DNA from: Hyphomicrobiaceae bacterium
Lineage (GTDB): Bacteria > Pseudomonadota > Alphaproteobacteria > Rhizobiales > Hyphomicrobiaceae
Direction of reading: 5' to 3'
DNA: 64,000 nucleotides
Assembly (NCBI GenBank): GCA_021730785.1
Contig: JAKFWF010000065.1
Location: 1-64,000, forward strand
The position numbers and the translations under genes are program-made. Each line of letters starts with the position of its first letter. Position 1 is the first letter of the stretch. Shown piece by piece: positions 8,059-17,509 of this stretch. A model generated the notes under the pieces. That model made no database searches and was not told the DNA's origin. It was given only the letters and a program-made list of their open reading frames with translations.

Positions 8059-8841
8059 ATGGCACTCATCAGCAACCCCGCCCGCACGCGGCTCACAAGC
8101 GGACAACTCGCGATCGGCATCGGGCTCAGGCAGGCGCGCACGGTCGACATTGCACCGGCGATGAAGCAGGCGGGTTACGACTGGCTGTTCCTCGATCTCG
8201 AGCATGGCGCGCTCGGTCTCGATACGACGATGCAGATCTCGAGCGCAGCACTCGGCGCCGGCATTACGTCGCTGGTGCGCGTGCCGCGCGGCCAGTACGA
8301 CATGGCGACCCGCGTGCTCGACGGCGGCGCCTGGGGCCTCGTCATGCCGCACGTCGATACACCCGAGGAAGCCCGCGAGATCGTCGACCGGGTGAAGTAT
8401 CCCCCGCTCGGACATCGCTCCGTGGTCGGCGCGCTGCCACAGATCGGCTTTGCCGCCATGCCCATGGCTGACGCCTCGGCCGCGATCAACGCCAACATGC
8501 TCGTCGTCGTCATGCTGGAGAGCCCGTTGGCGATCGCCAACGCCGATAAAATCGCCGCCGTCCCCGGCATCGATGCGCTGCTGATCGGCGCCAGCGATCT
8601 GTCGATGGAGATGGGCATCCCGGGCCAGTACTACCACGCCGACATGGTCAAGGCTTTCGAGACCATGATCGCGGCCTGCAAGACGCACGGCAAGTGGCCG
8701 GGCATCGGCGGCATCTACACGGAGGAGGGCCTGCGCAAGTACGTGCCGATGGGCATCAAGCTCGTCATCGCCGGCAGCGACCTCTCGTTCCTGATGGCCA
8801 GCGCCGGCGGTGCCGCAAAGATGCTGCGCGGCTTGGCGTAA
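8059..8841 (+). CDS. HpcH/HpaI aldolase family protein
   Basis: A 260-residue class II (metal-dependent) aldolase of the 2-keto-3-deoxy acid/HpaI type, which cleaves or forms a C-C bond with pyruvate. Motifs: YDWLFLDLEHG with the metal-site glutamate region, VRVPRG, GGAWGLVMPHVDTPEEA, VVMLESP and IDALLIGASDLS. ATG 8059 has GGGAGG 8 bases upstream. The next gene, convergent at 8857, is an FAD-linked hydroxyacid dehydrogenase, so handling of a 2-hydroxy or 2-keto acid is plausible. The exact substrate cannot be read from sequence. Confidence 0.85.
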   Translation: MALISNPARTRLTSGQLAIGIGLRQARTVDIAPAMKQAGYDWLFLDLEHGALGLDTTMQISSAALGAGITSLVRVPRGQYDMATRVLDGGAWGLVMPHVDTPEEAREIVDRVKYPPLGHRSVVGALPQIGFAAMPMADASAAINANMLVVVMLESPLAIANADKIAAVPGIDALLIGASDLSMEMGIPGQYYHADMVKAFETMIAACKTHGKWPGIGGIYTEEGLRKYVPMGIKLVIAGSDLSFLMASAGGAAKMLRGLA

Positions 8842-8856
8842 GCGGCTGACAACCAC

Positions 8857-10296
8857 TCACACGCGCACCATCTTGCCCGGGTTCATGATGTTGGCTGGAT
8901 CGAGCGCACGCTTCACGGTCCGCATCAAATCGAGTTCGACCGCGCTCTTGTAATGCTCGTTCTCATCGAGGCGCAGCCGCCCGATGCCATGCTCGGCGCT
9001 GATCGAGCCGCCGAGTTCGACGACGAGATCGTGCACGATGCGGTTGATCGCGCTGCGCTCGGCGGCGAACCGGCGCCCGTCCCAGTTCAACGGCGCGACG
9101 GGATTGTAGTGCAGGTTGCCATCGCCCACATGACCGAAGGCGCAGTGGCGAATGCCGGGATAGGCGGCTTCAAGCGCCGCATCGCAGCGCTTGAGAAACG
9201 CCGGCACGTTCGACACCGGCACCGACACGTCGTGCTTGATGCTGACGCCGGCGACCTTCTGCGCCTCGGCCAGATCCTCGCGCATCTTCCAGTAGCGCTT
9301 CGCCTGCGCACCTGATGCTGCGATCACCGCATCGTCGACCCATTGCCGACCCATCGCCTCGGACAGGGCCTCGGCCAGCGGGTCATCCAGCGAACCCGCC
9401 GCGCCTTGGCCAGAAACTTCGACCAGCACGTACCAGTCGTGCGGCTCGCGCATCGGTTCGGCATGGCCCGGCACGCCCGTGATCAGGAACTCGATGACCG
9501 AGCGTTGCAACAGCTCGAACGCGGAAATCTGCTCGCCGAGCCGCGCGCGCATGAGGGCGAGCAGGGCGACCGCTGCACCGGGGTTTGGCACCGCGAGCCA
9601 GGCGGTGGCCGTCGCGGTCGGCATCGGGAACAGCCGCAGGACGGCGGCCGTGATGATGCCGAGCGTGCCCTCGCCGCCGATGAACAGCTGCTTCAGGTCA
9701 TAGCCGGTGTTGTCCTTGCGCAAGGACCGCAGGCCGTTCCAGATGCGGCCGTCGGGCAGCACCACCTCGAGGCCGAGCACCAGAGTGCGCGTGTTGCCGT
9801 AGCGGATCACCTGGGTGCCGCCGGCGTTGGTCGCGATGTTGCCACCGATCTGGCACGAGCCTTCCGCGCCGAGGCTCAAGGGGAACAGGCGGTTGTGGTT
9901 GGCTGCCAGCTGCTGAATCTGTTGCAGGATGACGCCGGCCTCGAGCGTTACCGTCTCGTTGGCGAGATCGACCTCGCGCACAGCCGTCATGCGGGCAGTT
10001 GAAATGATCACTTCGCTGCGGTCGGCATGTGGCTGGCTGCCGCCGGTCAAACCGGTATTGCCCCCCTGCGGCACGATGGCCGTGCCGGTTTGCGCACAGA
10101 TCGTGACGAGGGCTGCGACCTCGGCCGTCGATTTCGGCCGCAGGACGAGTGCGACGTCGCCCTGCCAGTCGTCGCGCCAGCTTTTGCAATAGGGCGCGAT
10201 ATCGGCCGGCTGGTCGAGAAAACCGTGCGGGCCAACGACCGCCTGTAAGCGTTGGACGACATCGGCACTGACGGGGCGTCCTTCGTGAGCGGCCAT
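8857..10296 (-). CDS. FAD-binding 2-hydroxyacid dehydrogenase (GlcD/D2HGDH-like)
   Basis: A 479-residue flavoprotein of the VAO superfamily that oxidises D-2-hydroxy acids (D-lactate, glycolate or D-2-hydroxyglutarate). The N-terminal FAD-binding PCMH domain shows VLRPKSTAEVAALV, VPQGGNTGLTGGS and GSCQIGGNIATNAGG. The C-terminal FAD-oxidase domain has HCAFGHVGDGNLHYNP and SAEHGIGR, which carry metal/substrate-binding histidines. ATG 10296 was chosen because AGGAAGGA lies just upstream; an in-frame start exists at 10320. Substrate unproven. Confidence 0.88.
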   Translation of the reverse strand: MAAHEGRPVSADVVQRLQAVVGPHGFLDQPADIAPYCKSWRDDWQGDVALVLRPKSTAEVAALVTICAQTGTAIVPQGGNTGLTGGSQPHADRSEVIISTARMTAVREVDLANETVTLEAGVILQQIQQLAANHNRLFPLSLGAEGSCQIGGNIATNAGGTQVIRYGNTRTLVLGLEVVLPDGRIWNGLRSLRKDNTGYDLKQLFIGGEGTLGIITAAVLRLFPMPTATATAWLAVPNPGAAVALLALMRARLGEQISAFELLQRSVIEFLITGVPGHAEPMREPHDWYVLVEVSGQGAAGSLDDPLAEALSEAMGRQWVDDAVIAASGAQAKRYWKMREDLAEAQKVAGVSIKHDVSVPVSNVPAFLKRCDAALEAAYPGIRHCAFGHVGDGNLHYNPVAPLNWDGRRFAAERSAINRIVHDLVVELGGSISAEHGIGRLRLDENEHYKSAVELDLMRTVKRALDPANIMNPGKMVRV

Positions 10297-10534
10297 GGCG
10301 GGTCGGTCCTTCCTCAGCATTTTTCGGAGCCGACCCTATGGGCGGCAGGCAGCCCCCGCAACGGCCAAGTCGAGGGGCCCCCAGTCGAGAGACCGGATGA
10401 CCAGTCAACAGGATGGCGAAAAGCGCACAGCTACCCTTTGACCGGGCCCACGGCCTCGTTTAGAACAATTCTATGATTTTGCTGATCCAGCGACCCGGGC
10501 TGGCCGTTGATCGATACGACAGGAGCACGCAGCC

Positions 10535-11089
10535 ATGTTCATCCAGACCGAACTGACGCCCAATCCGGCGACCTTGAAGTTCATCCCCGGCAAGCCGGTA
10601 CTGGACGACGGCACGGCTGATTTCCGCAGCAAGGGCGATGCCAGCCACTCGCCGCTGGCGAGCCGTCTGTTCGACATCGATGGCGTCGATGGCGTGTTCC
10701 TCGGCTCCGACTTCATTTCGGTGACCAAGGGCGCGGCGGAGTGGCAGCACATCCGGCCGGCGATCCTGGGTGCCATCATGGAGCACTATCTGTCGGGTGC
10801 AGCGACCGTCGACGGCGCCAATTCCGACGATGCGGCCGGCACCAACTTCGATCCCAAGGACGCCGAGACGGTAGCGACCATCCAGGAACTGCTGGAAACG
10901 CGCATTCGCCCGCAGGTGGCCCAGGACGGCGGCGACATCACTTTCAACGGCTTCCGCGATGGCGTGGTGTTTCTGCACATGCGGGGCGCCTGCGCGGGCT
11001 GCCCGAGTTCAACAGCCACCCTGCGTCACGGCATCGAAAACCTGCTCAAGCATTTCTGTCCCGACGTGCAGGAAGTGCAGGCGGTATAG
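10535..11089 (+). CDS. NifU-family Fe-S cluster scaffold/carrier (Nfu)
   Basis: A 184-residue cytosolic Fe-S carrier. The N-terminal Nfu_N domain starts MFIQTELTPNPATLKFIPG and contains FLGSDFISVTK. The C-terminal NifU domain has IRPQVAQDGGDI and the cluster-binding CAGC at Cys153-Cys156. Length and order match the Nfu/Scaffold_Nfu proteins of alphaproteobacteria, which hand 4Fe-4S clusters to apo-enzymes. No other Fe-S assembly genes lie nearby. Confidence 0.92.
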   Translation: MFIQTELTPNPATLKFIPGKPVLDDGTADFRSKGDASHSPLASRLFDIDGVDGVFLGSDFISVTKGAAEWQHIRPAILGAIMEHYLSGAATVDGANSDDAAGTNFDPKDAETVATIQELLETRIRPQVAQDGGDITFNGFRDGVVFLHMRGACAGCPSSTATLRHGIENLLKHFCPDVQEVQAV

Positions 11090-11104
11090 GTCAGGCCAGC
11101 AGGA

Positions 11105-11857
11105 TCAACCGCTGTCCCGCATCATTATGATTGATTTTGTGAACGGCCCGACGTATTCCCGCACCAACGCAGCGTCCGGGAACAATGTGCGCATCTGCCG
11201 GGCCGTCAGCAGGTTCGACGATTGCACCGCACGCATGGCTGCGTCCACAGTCCCATGACGCCCGCCAAAGCCCAGATTGAAGCGCAACAAGAGATCGGCA
11301 CGCACCGCTTCCGGCATCCAGTGAAAGCCCGGGAAGCGAAAATGCGGCTCTATCGGGAACCAGAAATTCGGCGTCTGCACGAAGTAGGACGGAGCCAGGC
11401 GGCGGACGTTGAGGGCCATCGCCATCATATTCTGCCAGCGGCCGACGTGCTCGATCACCGAGTTGGAATGCACAAGATCGAAGGCAAGGTCTGCGAACGG
11501 CTCGAGCGCGGTGGCGCATCCGGCATGCGAGATGAACTTCGCCCCCTTCACTGGCGCGGCTTCCAGATTGATCAGGTGGATCTCGACCGGCGTTTTCGCC
11601 ACGAAGTCGGCGGCTATACGCCAATAGTATTCGGTGCCACCGATGTCGGCGATGCGGCAGCTCCCCTTGCGGGCGACGATCCTCTCGATCATCGGCTGCA
11701 GTGTTGCAAAGCGGCGCTGTCGGCAACGAAATGCAAAGGAATTTGACTTGAGATAAATCCCCTCCACCGTATGCGCAGGGCGCGGCAAAACAGTAGACCG
11801 ATCAAGAGATGCAATGCGCATAAGTAACCCAATTGTCGGAGCATCGTGGTCTGGCAA
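11105..11857 (-). CDS. Class I SAM-dependent methyltransferase-like protein
   Basis: A 250-residue protein resembling type 11 methyltransferases. CRIADIGGTEYYWR fits the SAM-binding motif I, and FDLVHSNSVIEHVGRWQNM fits the acidic motif and post-motif typical of the family. FVQTPNFWFPIEPHFRFPG is common in methyltransferases found in polysaccharide or lipid clusters. Substrate unknown. It stands alone, convergent with nfu by a 15-base gap. A later start at 11821 is possible. Confidence 0.7.
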   Translation of the reverse strand: MPDHDAPTIGLLMRIASLDRSTVLPRPAHTVEGIYLKSNSFAFRCRQRRFATLQPMIERIVARKGSCRIADIGGTEYYWRIAADFVAKTPVEIHLINLEAAPVKGAKFISHAGCATALEPFADLAFDLVHSNSVIEHVGRWQNMMAMALNVRRLAPSYFVQTPNFWFPIEPHFRFPGFHWMPEAVRADLLLRFNLGFGGRHGTVDAAMRAVQSSNLLTARQMRTLFPDAALVREYVGPFTKSIIMMRDSG

Positions 11858-11955
11858 GCATTGGGAAAGGTAATCGACAAGCCTTTCCGAGCGGTTACGA
11901 ACGAACGAGGACTTTCATCTGGACGGCCCACTTCAACTTGAAGGTCCGCTGATCA

Positions 11956-12330
11956 ATGGCATCGATCGAACGGTTCAGCTGGGCAGCGCGCGGGCGAAGT
12001 TTTCGCTACGCGTTTGCCGGTCTCAAGCTGCTGGTGGTTCAGCACAACGCTTGGCTCCATGCTGCACTCACCCTCGCCGCCGTGGCGGCTGGCCTCGTGC
12101 TCGGCATAGACCGCATGGACTGGCTTGGAATTGTCGTTGCAATCGCGCTTGTGTGGTTCGCCGAAGCGATCAACACGGCGATCGAACATCTGTGCGATGT
12201 CGTCTCACCCGGCCCCAGTGAAGCGGTGCGCCAAGCCAAGGACATCGCGGCCGGTGCCGTGCTGATCTGCGCCGTCGCCGCAGCCCTGATCGGCGCGCTT
12301 GTGTTCCTGCCTCATGTCACTCGGTGGTGA
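11956..12330 (+). CDS. dgkA: Diacylglycerol kinase (DgkA family)
   Basis: A 124-residue integral membrane kinase that phosphorylates diacylglycerol (or undecaprenol in some members) with ATP, recycling lipid by-products of envelope glycan synthesis. Three hydrophobic helices are evident, and the active-site signature appears as [15 protein letters not shown], with KDIAAGAVL following. The size is normal. It precedes a nitroreductase gene by 76 bases. Confidence 0.88.
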   Translation: MASIERFSWAARGRSFRYAFAGLKLLVVQHNAWLHAALTLAAVAAGLVLGIDRMDWLGIVVAIALVWFAEAINTAIEHLCDVVSPGPSEAVRQAKDIAAGAVLICAVAAALIGALVFLPHVTRW

Positions 12331-12406
12331 CGAGGATGTGGTCGCAAGGCCTGGTGAACATGCTAAACTTGAACTCCAGAATTGTACCAATCGGAGACCA
12401 TGCCCC

Positions 12407-13000
12407 ATGACAACTAACGCCTTGCCCAAGCATGCCCTCGACCAGTTGTTCTTCGAAGCCCGCTCGCATAACAGCTGGACGCCGCGCGAGGTGCCAGACA
12501 GCCTGCTGCGAGATCTGGTCGAGGCGATGAAAATGGCGCCGACCAGTGCCAACTGTTCGCCGGTCCGCCTCGTGTTCTTGAAATCGCCAGCCGCCAAGGC
12601 CCGCCTCAAACCGCATGTGTCGGCCGGCAATCTGGCCAAGACGCTGGCAGCCCCGGTCACCGTGATCGTCGCCCACGACCTCAGGTTCTACGACCACCTG
12701 CCGATGCTCTTTCCCCATGCGGATGCCAAGAGCTGGTTCGCCGGCAGCGAGGCTCATGCCACCGCGACCGCCTTCCGCAACGGCAGTTTGCAGGGCGGCT
12801 ATCTGATCCTGGCGGCGCGCGCACTCGGCCTCGACTGTGGTCCGATGTCGGGCTTCGACAACGCCGGCGTCGACACCGAATTCTTCTCCAACACGACGTT
12901 CAAGTCGAACTTCCTGGTCAACCTCGGCTACGGTGATGGCACGGGGATGTTCGCCCGCTCGCCGCGCTTTGCCTTCGACGATATGGCAAAAATCATCTGA
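12407..13000 (+). CDS. Nitroreductase-family protein, RutE/HadB-like (malonic semialdehyde reductase type)
   Basis: A 197-residue flavin-dependent reductase. The N-terminal [11 protein letters not shown]...[24 protein letters not shown] pattern and the [22 protein letters not shown] segment match the RutE subgroup, which reduces 3-oxopropanoate in pyrimidine breakdown. No rut genes flank it, so the substrate is open. ATG 12407 follows a GGAGA site; the longer frame back to 12299 has no support. Confidence 0.82.
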   Translation: MTTNALPKHALDQLFFEARSHNSWTPREVPDSLLRDLVEAMKMAPTSANCSPVRLVFLKSPAAKARLKPHVSAGNLAKTLAAPVTVIVAHDLRFYDHLPMLFPHADAKSWFAGSEAHATATAFRNGSLQGGYLILAARALGLDCGPMSGFDNAGVDTEFFSNTTFKSNFLVNLGYGDGTGMFARSPRFAFDDMAKII

Positions 13001-13078
13001 TCGATCAGAGGACGGCATAGCCCGCGGCGCCGGTTCGGTGTAGGACGCAAGCCGGAACATTTCCGGACAGCGACGCCC

Positions 13079-13771
13079 ATGATCATTCTGGCCTTCGATA
13101 CCTGCTTTGGCGCCTGCTCGGCAGCGGTCTACGGCGCCAATGCCAACAACACGCTCGCCCAACGCTTCGAGGTCATGGACAAAGGGCACTCGGAGCGCTT
13201 GATCCCGATGTTGGCGGAGGTCCTCGCCGGGGCCGGCTGCGCGCTGCGCGACGTGTCCACCCTGGCGGTGACGGTCGGGCCGGGCAGCTTCACCGGCGTG
13301 CGCACGGGACTGGCGGTTGCCCGCAGCCTTGTCCTTGCTCACGCGTGCGAGATCCGCGGCACGACCAGTCTGCACGTGATGGCAGCCGGGGTCCGGGCAA
13401 TGCGGGCTGAGGGGCCAATCGCAATTGCGGTCGCAACGCGCGACGACCTCGTCTACTTCGCAGCCTTCGAGGGAACCGAGCTGGCGCAGACAGTGGCGCC
13501 CTGCCTGGCGACGCCGCGGGACGCAGCCCGCAGGATCGCAACCAGCCCGCACACCATTGCCGGCTCGGGCGCAACCCTGGTCGCTGCCGTCCACAGTGCC
13601 GGCGACTGCGCCCACCGCGTGATCACCGAGCCCGTATTCGCGCGCGCCGACTTGCTTGCGGGCATGACCGTTCGCCTGCCCGTCCTCGCGCCGCCGAGGC
13701 CGCTGTATCTGCGCGAAGCCGACGCCAAGCCAGCGGCGGCCGGTACGCTCACCTTCGCCCCAGCACCGTGA
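13079..13771 (+). CDS. tsaB: tRNA threonylcarbamoyladenosine biosynthesis protein TsaB
   Basis: A 230-residue ASKHA-fold partner of TsaD in t6A37 modification of ANN-decoding tRNAs. It begins MIILAFDTCFGACSAAV, with DKGHSERLIPMLAEVL and the diagnostic VGPGSFTGVRTGLAVARSL. Length fits. It is followed after 16 bases by rimI, the usual tsaB-rimI pairing in proteobacteria. Confidence 0.92.
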   Translation: MIILAFDTCFGACSAAVYGANANNTLAQRFEVMDKGHSERLIPMLAEVLAGAGCALRDVSTLAVTVGPGSFTGVRTGLAVARSLVLAHACEIRGTTSLHVMAAGVRAMRAEGPIAIAVATRDDLVYFAAFEGTELAQTVAPCLATPRDAARRIATSPHTIAGSGATLVAAVHSAGDCAHRVITEPVFARADLLAGMTVRLPVLAPPRPLYLREADAKPAAAGTLTFAPAP

Positions 13772-13787
13772 CCCGAGTGAGGATGTG

Positions 13788-14276
13788 ATGCTGCCCCCTG
13801 CCGGCCCGATCGACCCGAAGTATGTGTCGCTGAAACTCGCCGAGCCCGATCAGGCGGCCGAGATCGCGGGTTTGCACGCCAAGCTGTTCAACCCGCCCTG
13901 GGACACAGCGAACGTGCAGCCGCTGCTGGAGGCGCCGGCCGCAGTCGCCTTCGTTGCAAGGCTCGGCGCACCGCCGCAGACAGCCGGCTTCGTCATCGGG
14001 CAGGTCGCAGCCGACGTATCCGAGATCATCTCGATCGGCGTTGCTGGCGATTGGCAGAGGCGTGGCCTCGGCCGCATCCTGTTCGGCGCCTTCGCCCGTG
14101 CGGTGACGCGGGCCGGCGCGAAACGCGTGTTCCTCGATGTCGCGGCCGACAACACGGCGGCGGTTGCGCTCTACTCGGCGCTCGGCTGCACCGAGGTCGG
14201 CCGGCGCAAGGGCTATTACGTGCGCTTCGAGGCGCACGCGGTCGACGCCATCGTCATGACCAAGGCGCTGGCGTGA
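13788..14276 (+). CDS. rimI: Ribosomal protein S18-alanine N-acetyltransferase RimI (GNAT)
   Basis: A 162-residue GNAT acetyltransferase. The acetyl-CoA loop is EIISIGVAGDWQRRGLGRILF, and the C-terminal VFLDVAADNTAAVALYSALGCTEVGRRKGYY pattern is characteristic of RimI. It acetylates the S18 N-terminus and is co-transcribed with tsaB. ATG 13788 has a GAGTGAGG site upstream; GTG 13785 directly precedes it. The next gene on the plus strand begins only at 14793. Confidence 0.9.
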   Translation: MLPPAGPIDPKYVSLKLAEPDQAAEIAGLHAKLFNPPWDTANVQPLLEAPAAVAFVARLGAPPQTAGFVIGQVAADVSEIISIGVAGDWQRRGLGRILFGAFARAVTRAGAKRVFLDVAADNTAAVALYSALGCTEVGRRKGYYVRFEAHAVDAIVMTKALA

Positions 14277-14294
14277 ACCAGACTGGACGATGGA

Positions 14295-14567
14295 TCAGCG
14301 CTTCTTCGTGCGAGCGCCGTTGACCTCGCCGCTGTCGATCAGCGCCTGGATGCAGCCCCACGAGATCTCATTCGCCTTTGATTCCATGCAGGCACGCAGT
14401 TGCGTCGAGTTCGGCCGGTACTGCGGGCACAAGTTCTTGTAGTCGGCATGGCACGCCTGCTCCACGCGTTTGCTGTAGGCCAGCGCCTGGGTGGCTCCGG
14501 TCGATGCCGCGCCGGCAAACACCAGTGCTGCGGCTCTAACCCCGATCGCCGAACGCCCGTTACGCAT
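14295..14567 (-). CDS. Small secreted cysteine-containing protein
   Basis: A 90-residue protein with an N-terminal signal peptide (AALVFAGAASTGATQALA) and a short mature part. It carries four cysteines in a pattern like the cysteine-rich (GLG1-type) repeat: ACHADYKNLCPQ, then LRACMESKANEISWGC. Disulphide formation in the periplasm is likely; function unknown. Convergent with rimI. Confidence 0.65.
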   Translation of the reverse strand: MRNGRSAIGVRAAALVFAGAASTGATQALAYSKRVEQACHADYKNLCPQYRPNSTQLRACMESKANEISWGCIQALIDSGEVNGARTKKR

Positions 14568-14792
14568 CGCTAGCTCCCTTCCGTGGCTTGCCTGCAGTGT
14601 GACAAATCTTAATGCAGTGCCTGAAGTCAGGGCGATAGCATTCCGGTCACTATGGTGAATTTTCTCTACTCGCGAGCTTCACAGGCCAGGGATCGGCCAG
14701 CACACACGCACGGATGAAATAATCGCTTGCCATCGCTGACGGTTTTCCTGTCCACTTCGGCGGCGGTTCATTCGTGAAAGGATATTCTGGCC

Positions 14793-16076
14793 ATGGCCAC
14801 CTACGAAAAGGGCGATGCCTTTGACGATGTCGCGTTGATCCAGGCCAAGCTCGGCATCGCAGCCGATGGCAAGTTCGGGGCGGCGACCGAGCGGGCAGTC
14901 AAGGACTGGCAGCGCGCCAACGGCAAGGATGCCAATGGCATGGTCGGACCCGATATGCTGTTGGCGCTAGGTCTCGACGACCTCGTCCTGCTCGAGAACG
15001 GCGACGAGGGCGACCTCGTGAAGCGCGTGCAAGGTGCGCTCAACATCGCTGTCGACGGCGACTATGGCGATGCCACCGAGCGCGCGGTGAAGGCCTTCCA
15101 GAAGCAGGCAAAGCTGAAAGCTAACGGGGTTGCCGACAGGAAGTCGCTCGATCTGCTGCTCGGCGCTGCTCAAACAGGAGCGACGCCGGCCGCGCCGCGA
15201 TCCGCGCAGGCAAGACCCGCGCCCAGCGCAACCAGCGGGCAGATCACCTCTTGGGCCTATCAGCTGGCCGAAATCGAGGCGAAGGACATCGCAGCGCTGC
15301 CGGTCGATCTCGTCGTCATCGACTATGCCGCCGATGGCTCCGATGAGACCGCCTTCAAGCCGGCCGAGGTCGCGCACATGAAGCAGCGGCCCGGCGGGGG
15401 GCAGAAAAAACTGATCGCCTACATGAGCATCGGCGAAGCCGAAACCTACCGTTACTACTGGCAGGAAACCTGGAACGATGCTGCGACCAAGCCGGCCTGG
15501 CTCGACGACGAGAACCCCGACTGGGAGGGCAACTTCAAGGTCCGCTTCTGGGATCCGGCCTGGCAGGCGGTGATCCTCGGCTCGGCGAACGCCTACCTCA
15601 ACCGCATTATCGCGGCCGGCTTCGACGGCGTCTATCTAGACATCATCGATGCGTTTGAATACTGGCGCGACACCAAGGCGGAGCGGGCCAACGCCGACCA
15701 GGACATGATCGCCTTCGTCAAGCGCATCTCAGCCTACGCGCGCGCCAAGCGCCCGGACTTCATGATCATCCCGCAGAACGGCGAAGCGTTGCTGGAGGAT
15801 GCCAGTTACCGTGCCGTGATCAGCGCCCAGGGCAAGGAAGACGTGTTCTACGGCATCGCTGGCGACGGCCGGCCCAACAAGAAGCAAGAGGTGGCCGACT
15901 GTCTCGCCTGCCTGGCGCCTGCCCGCGCCGCCGGCATCCCGGTCCTGGTGGTCGAGTATCTCGACGATGCCCGCAGAATCGCCGATGCCCGCGCCAAGCT
16001 CGCGAGCCTCGACTGCCCGGCCTACTTCGGTCCCCGCGATCTGGCCGAGGTGCCAACCGACCAATTCCAAACCTGA
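14793..16076 (+). CDS. Two PG_binding_1 domains fused to a GH114 (endo-alpha-1,4-polygalactosaminidase family) domain
   Basis: A 427-residue protein. Residues 1-62 and about 66-130 are two peptidoglycan-binding repeats (IQAKLGIAADGKFGAATERAVKDWQ; VQGALNIAVDGDYGDATERAVKAFQ). After a Pro/Ala linker, residues 150-425 form a TM1410/GH114 domain with VVIDYAADGS, AYMSIGEAETYRYYW, VRFWDPAWQ, GFDGVYLDIIDAFEYW and VVEYLDDA. GH114 enzymes cut galactosamine-rich polymers. There is no signal peptide, so export is unexplained. It is related to the GH114 genes near the Pel locus 35 kb away. DUF3597 follows 45 bases downstream. Confidence 0.88.
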   Translation: MATYEKGDAFDDVALIQAKLGIAADGKFGAATERAVKDWQRANGKDANGMVGPDMLLALGLDDLVLLENGDEGDLVKRVQGALNIAVDGDYGDATERAVKAFQKQAKLKANGVADRKSLDLLLGAAQTGATPAAPRSAQARPAPSATSGQITSWAYQLAEIEAKDIAALPVDLVVIDYAADGSDETAFKPAEVAHMKQRPGGGQKKLIAYMSIGEAETYRYYWQETWNDAATKPAWLDDENPDWEGNFKVRFWDPAWQAVILGSANAYLNRIIAAGFDGVYLDIIDAFEYWRDTKAERANADQDMIAFVKRISAYARAKRPDFMIIPQNGEALLEDASYRAVISAQGKEDVFYGIAGDGRPNKKQEVADCLACLAPARAAGIPVLVVEYLDDARRIADARAKLASLDCPAYFGPRDLAEVPTDQFQT

Positions 16077-16121
16077 CGCCGAAGAACAAACGACTGCACG
16101 TAACCCGCAAGGATCAAATCC

Positions 16122-16544
16122 ATGAGCATCTTTGGACAGATTGCAGCTGCGATCTTCGGCACGCCGGCGCACGCAGAGACGCTGCCTATGCCACCGGCCG
16201 CACCGCCTCAGACGGCTACCGCCACGCCGATGCCAACACCTGCAGCCACAGCGAAGCCGGCTGCCACCCCGTCGGCCAAGATGGCGGTCGTGGACGTCGC
16301 CAAGACACTCGACCGCATCACTGATGATCAGGACGAGGAACTCGACTGGCGCAAGTCGATCGTCGACCTCATGAAGCTGTTGAAGCTCGACAGCAGCCTG
16401 AAGTCGCGCAAATCGCTCGCGACCGAGTTGCACTTCACGGGCGACATGGGCGATTCAGCCACCATGAATGTGTGGCTGCACAAGCAGGTCATGACGAAGC
16501 TCGCCGAAAACGGTGGCATCGTGCCGGCCGAGCTGAAACATTAG
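16122..16544 (+). CDS. DUF3597 domain protein
   Basis: A 140-residue protein with a short N-terminal part (MSIFGQIAAAIFGTPAHA), a Pro/Ala/Thr-rich linker (residues 20-50) and a C-terminal DUF3597 domain marked by LDWRKSIVDLMKLLKLDSSL and ATELHFTGDMGDSATMN. DUF3597 is sequence-related to domains near peptidoglycan-binding proteins and LysM-like modules, but its function is not established. The short gap suggests co-transcription with the GH114 protein upstream. Confidence 0.8.
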   Translation: MSIFGQIAAAIFGTPAHAETLPMPPAAPPQTATATPMPTPAATAKPAATPSAKMAVVDVAKTLDRITDDQDEELDWRKSIVDLMKLLKLDSSLKSRKSLATELHFTGDMGDSATMNVWLHKQVMTKLAENGGIVPAELKH

Positions 16545-16651
16545 CGCGGGCTGCCTTTACGCTGCGCAAGGCTAAGTGTAGGGGCGTTCAGCAGGCGGGA
16601 GGCGCCGGGGGGCGCTGACATGCGGCCGAGCGGGGACGTGCGGGTGGGGCC

Positions 16652-17506
16652 ATGCTGACGATCATCATCGACGGGATCGCCTACGGGATGGTGCTGTTCA
16701 TCCTGGCGGTCGGGCTGTCGGTGACGCTCGGCCTGATGAATTTCGTCAACCTTGCCCACGGCGCCTTTGCCATGGCCGGCGGCTATTGCGCCGTCGTTGC
16801 AACGACGCGGGCCGGTATCCCCTTCCTGCTCGCATTGCCGCTCGCGTTCCTGGTGACGGCGATCGCCGGCGCGCTCCTGGAGCGCCTGCTCTATCGACCG
16901 CTGTACAATCGCCCGCACCTCGACCAAGTGCTGTTTTCGATCGGCATGGTATTCATGGCGGTCGCCAGCATCGATTGGCTGATGGGCTCGCAGCAGCAGT
17001 TCGTGACCCTGCCCGAGGCCTTGAAGGGCCGCACCGAGATCTTTGGCATTCCGGTCGGCCGCTACCGGCTGTTCATCATCGTGCTGTGCGGCCTCCTGGC
17101 CGCCGGTTTGCAGCTGATCCTGTCGGCGACGCGCTTTGGCAGCCAACTGCGCGCAGCCGTCGATGACGCGCGGGTGGCGCGCGGGCTCGGCATCTCCGTG
17201 AACCGCGTGTTCGCGCTCACGTTCGCGGCCGGCTCGGGGCTGGCGGGCCTTGGCGGTGCGCTCGGCGCCGAGATCCTGGGGCTTGATCCGACGTTCCCCC
17301 TCAAGTTCATGATCTACTTCCTGATCGTCGTGTCGGTCGGCGGCACGTCGAGCATTTCGGGACCGTTTTTGGCAGCCCTCCTGCTCGGCATCGCCGACGT
17401 CGCCGGCAAATACTACATCCCTCAGGCCGGCAGTTTCATCATCTATGCGTTGATGATCCTCCTGCTGCTGGTGCGTCCACAAGGCCTGTTCGCGAGGGCA
17501 CGCTGA
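16652..17506 (+). CDS. livH: Branched-chain amino acid ABC transporter permease (LivH type)
   Basis: A 284-residue inner-membrane permease with about eight hydrophobic helices and the LivH-type GLMNFVNLAHGAFAMAGGY near the N-terminus and FGSQLRAAVDDARVARGLGI in the cytoplasmic coupling loop. First gene of a tight livHMGF block (4-base gap, then overlaps). No periplasmic binding-protein gene is adjacent, so ligand identity (branched-chain amino acid, amide or aromatic acid) is unresolved. Confidence 0.9.
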   Translation: MLTIIIDGIAYGMVLFILAVGLSVTLGLMNFVNLAHGAFAMAGGYCAVVATTRAGIPFLLALPLAFLVTAIAGALLERLLYRPLYNRPHLDQVLFSIGMVFMAVASIDWLMGSQQQFVTLPEALKGRTEIFGIPVGRYRLFIIVLCGLLAAGLQLILSATRFGSQLRAAVDDARVARGLGISVNRVFALTFAAGSGLAGLGGALGAEILGLDPTFPLKFMIYFLIVVSVGGTSSISGPFLAALLLGIADVAGKYYIPQAGSFIIYALMILLLLVRPQGLFARAR

Positions 17507-17509
17507 GCC

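Noticed and set aside
12317-13615. Long minus-strand frame of 432 codons opposite the nitroreductase and tsaB genes
   Set aside because: It is antisense to two well-supported genes, has Arg/Gly/His-rich shadow composition and shows no family motif.
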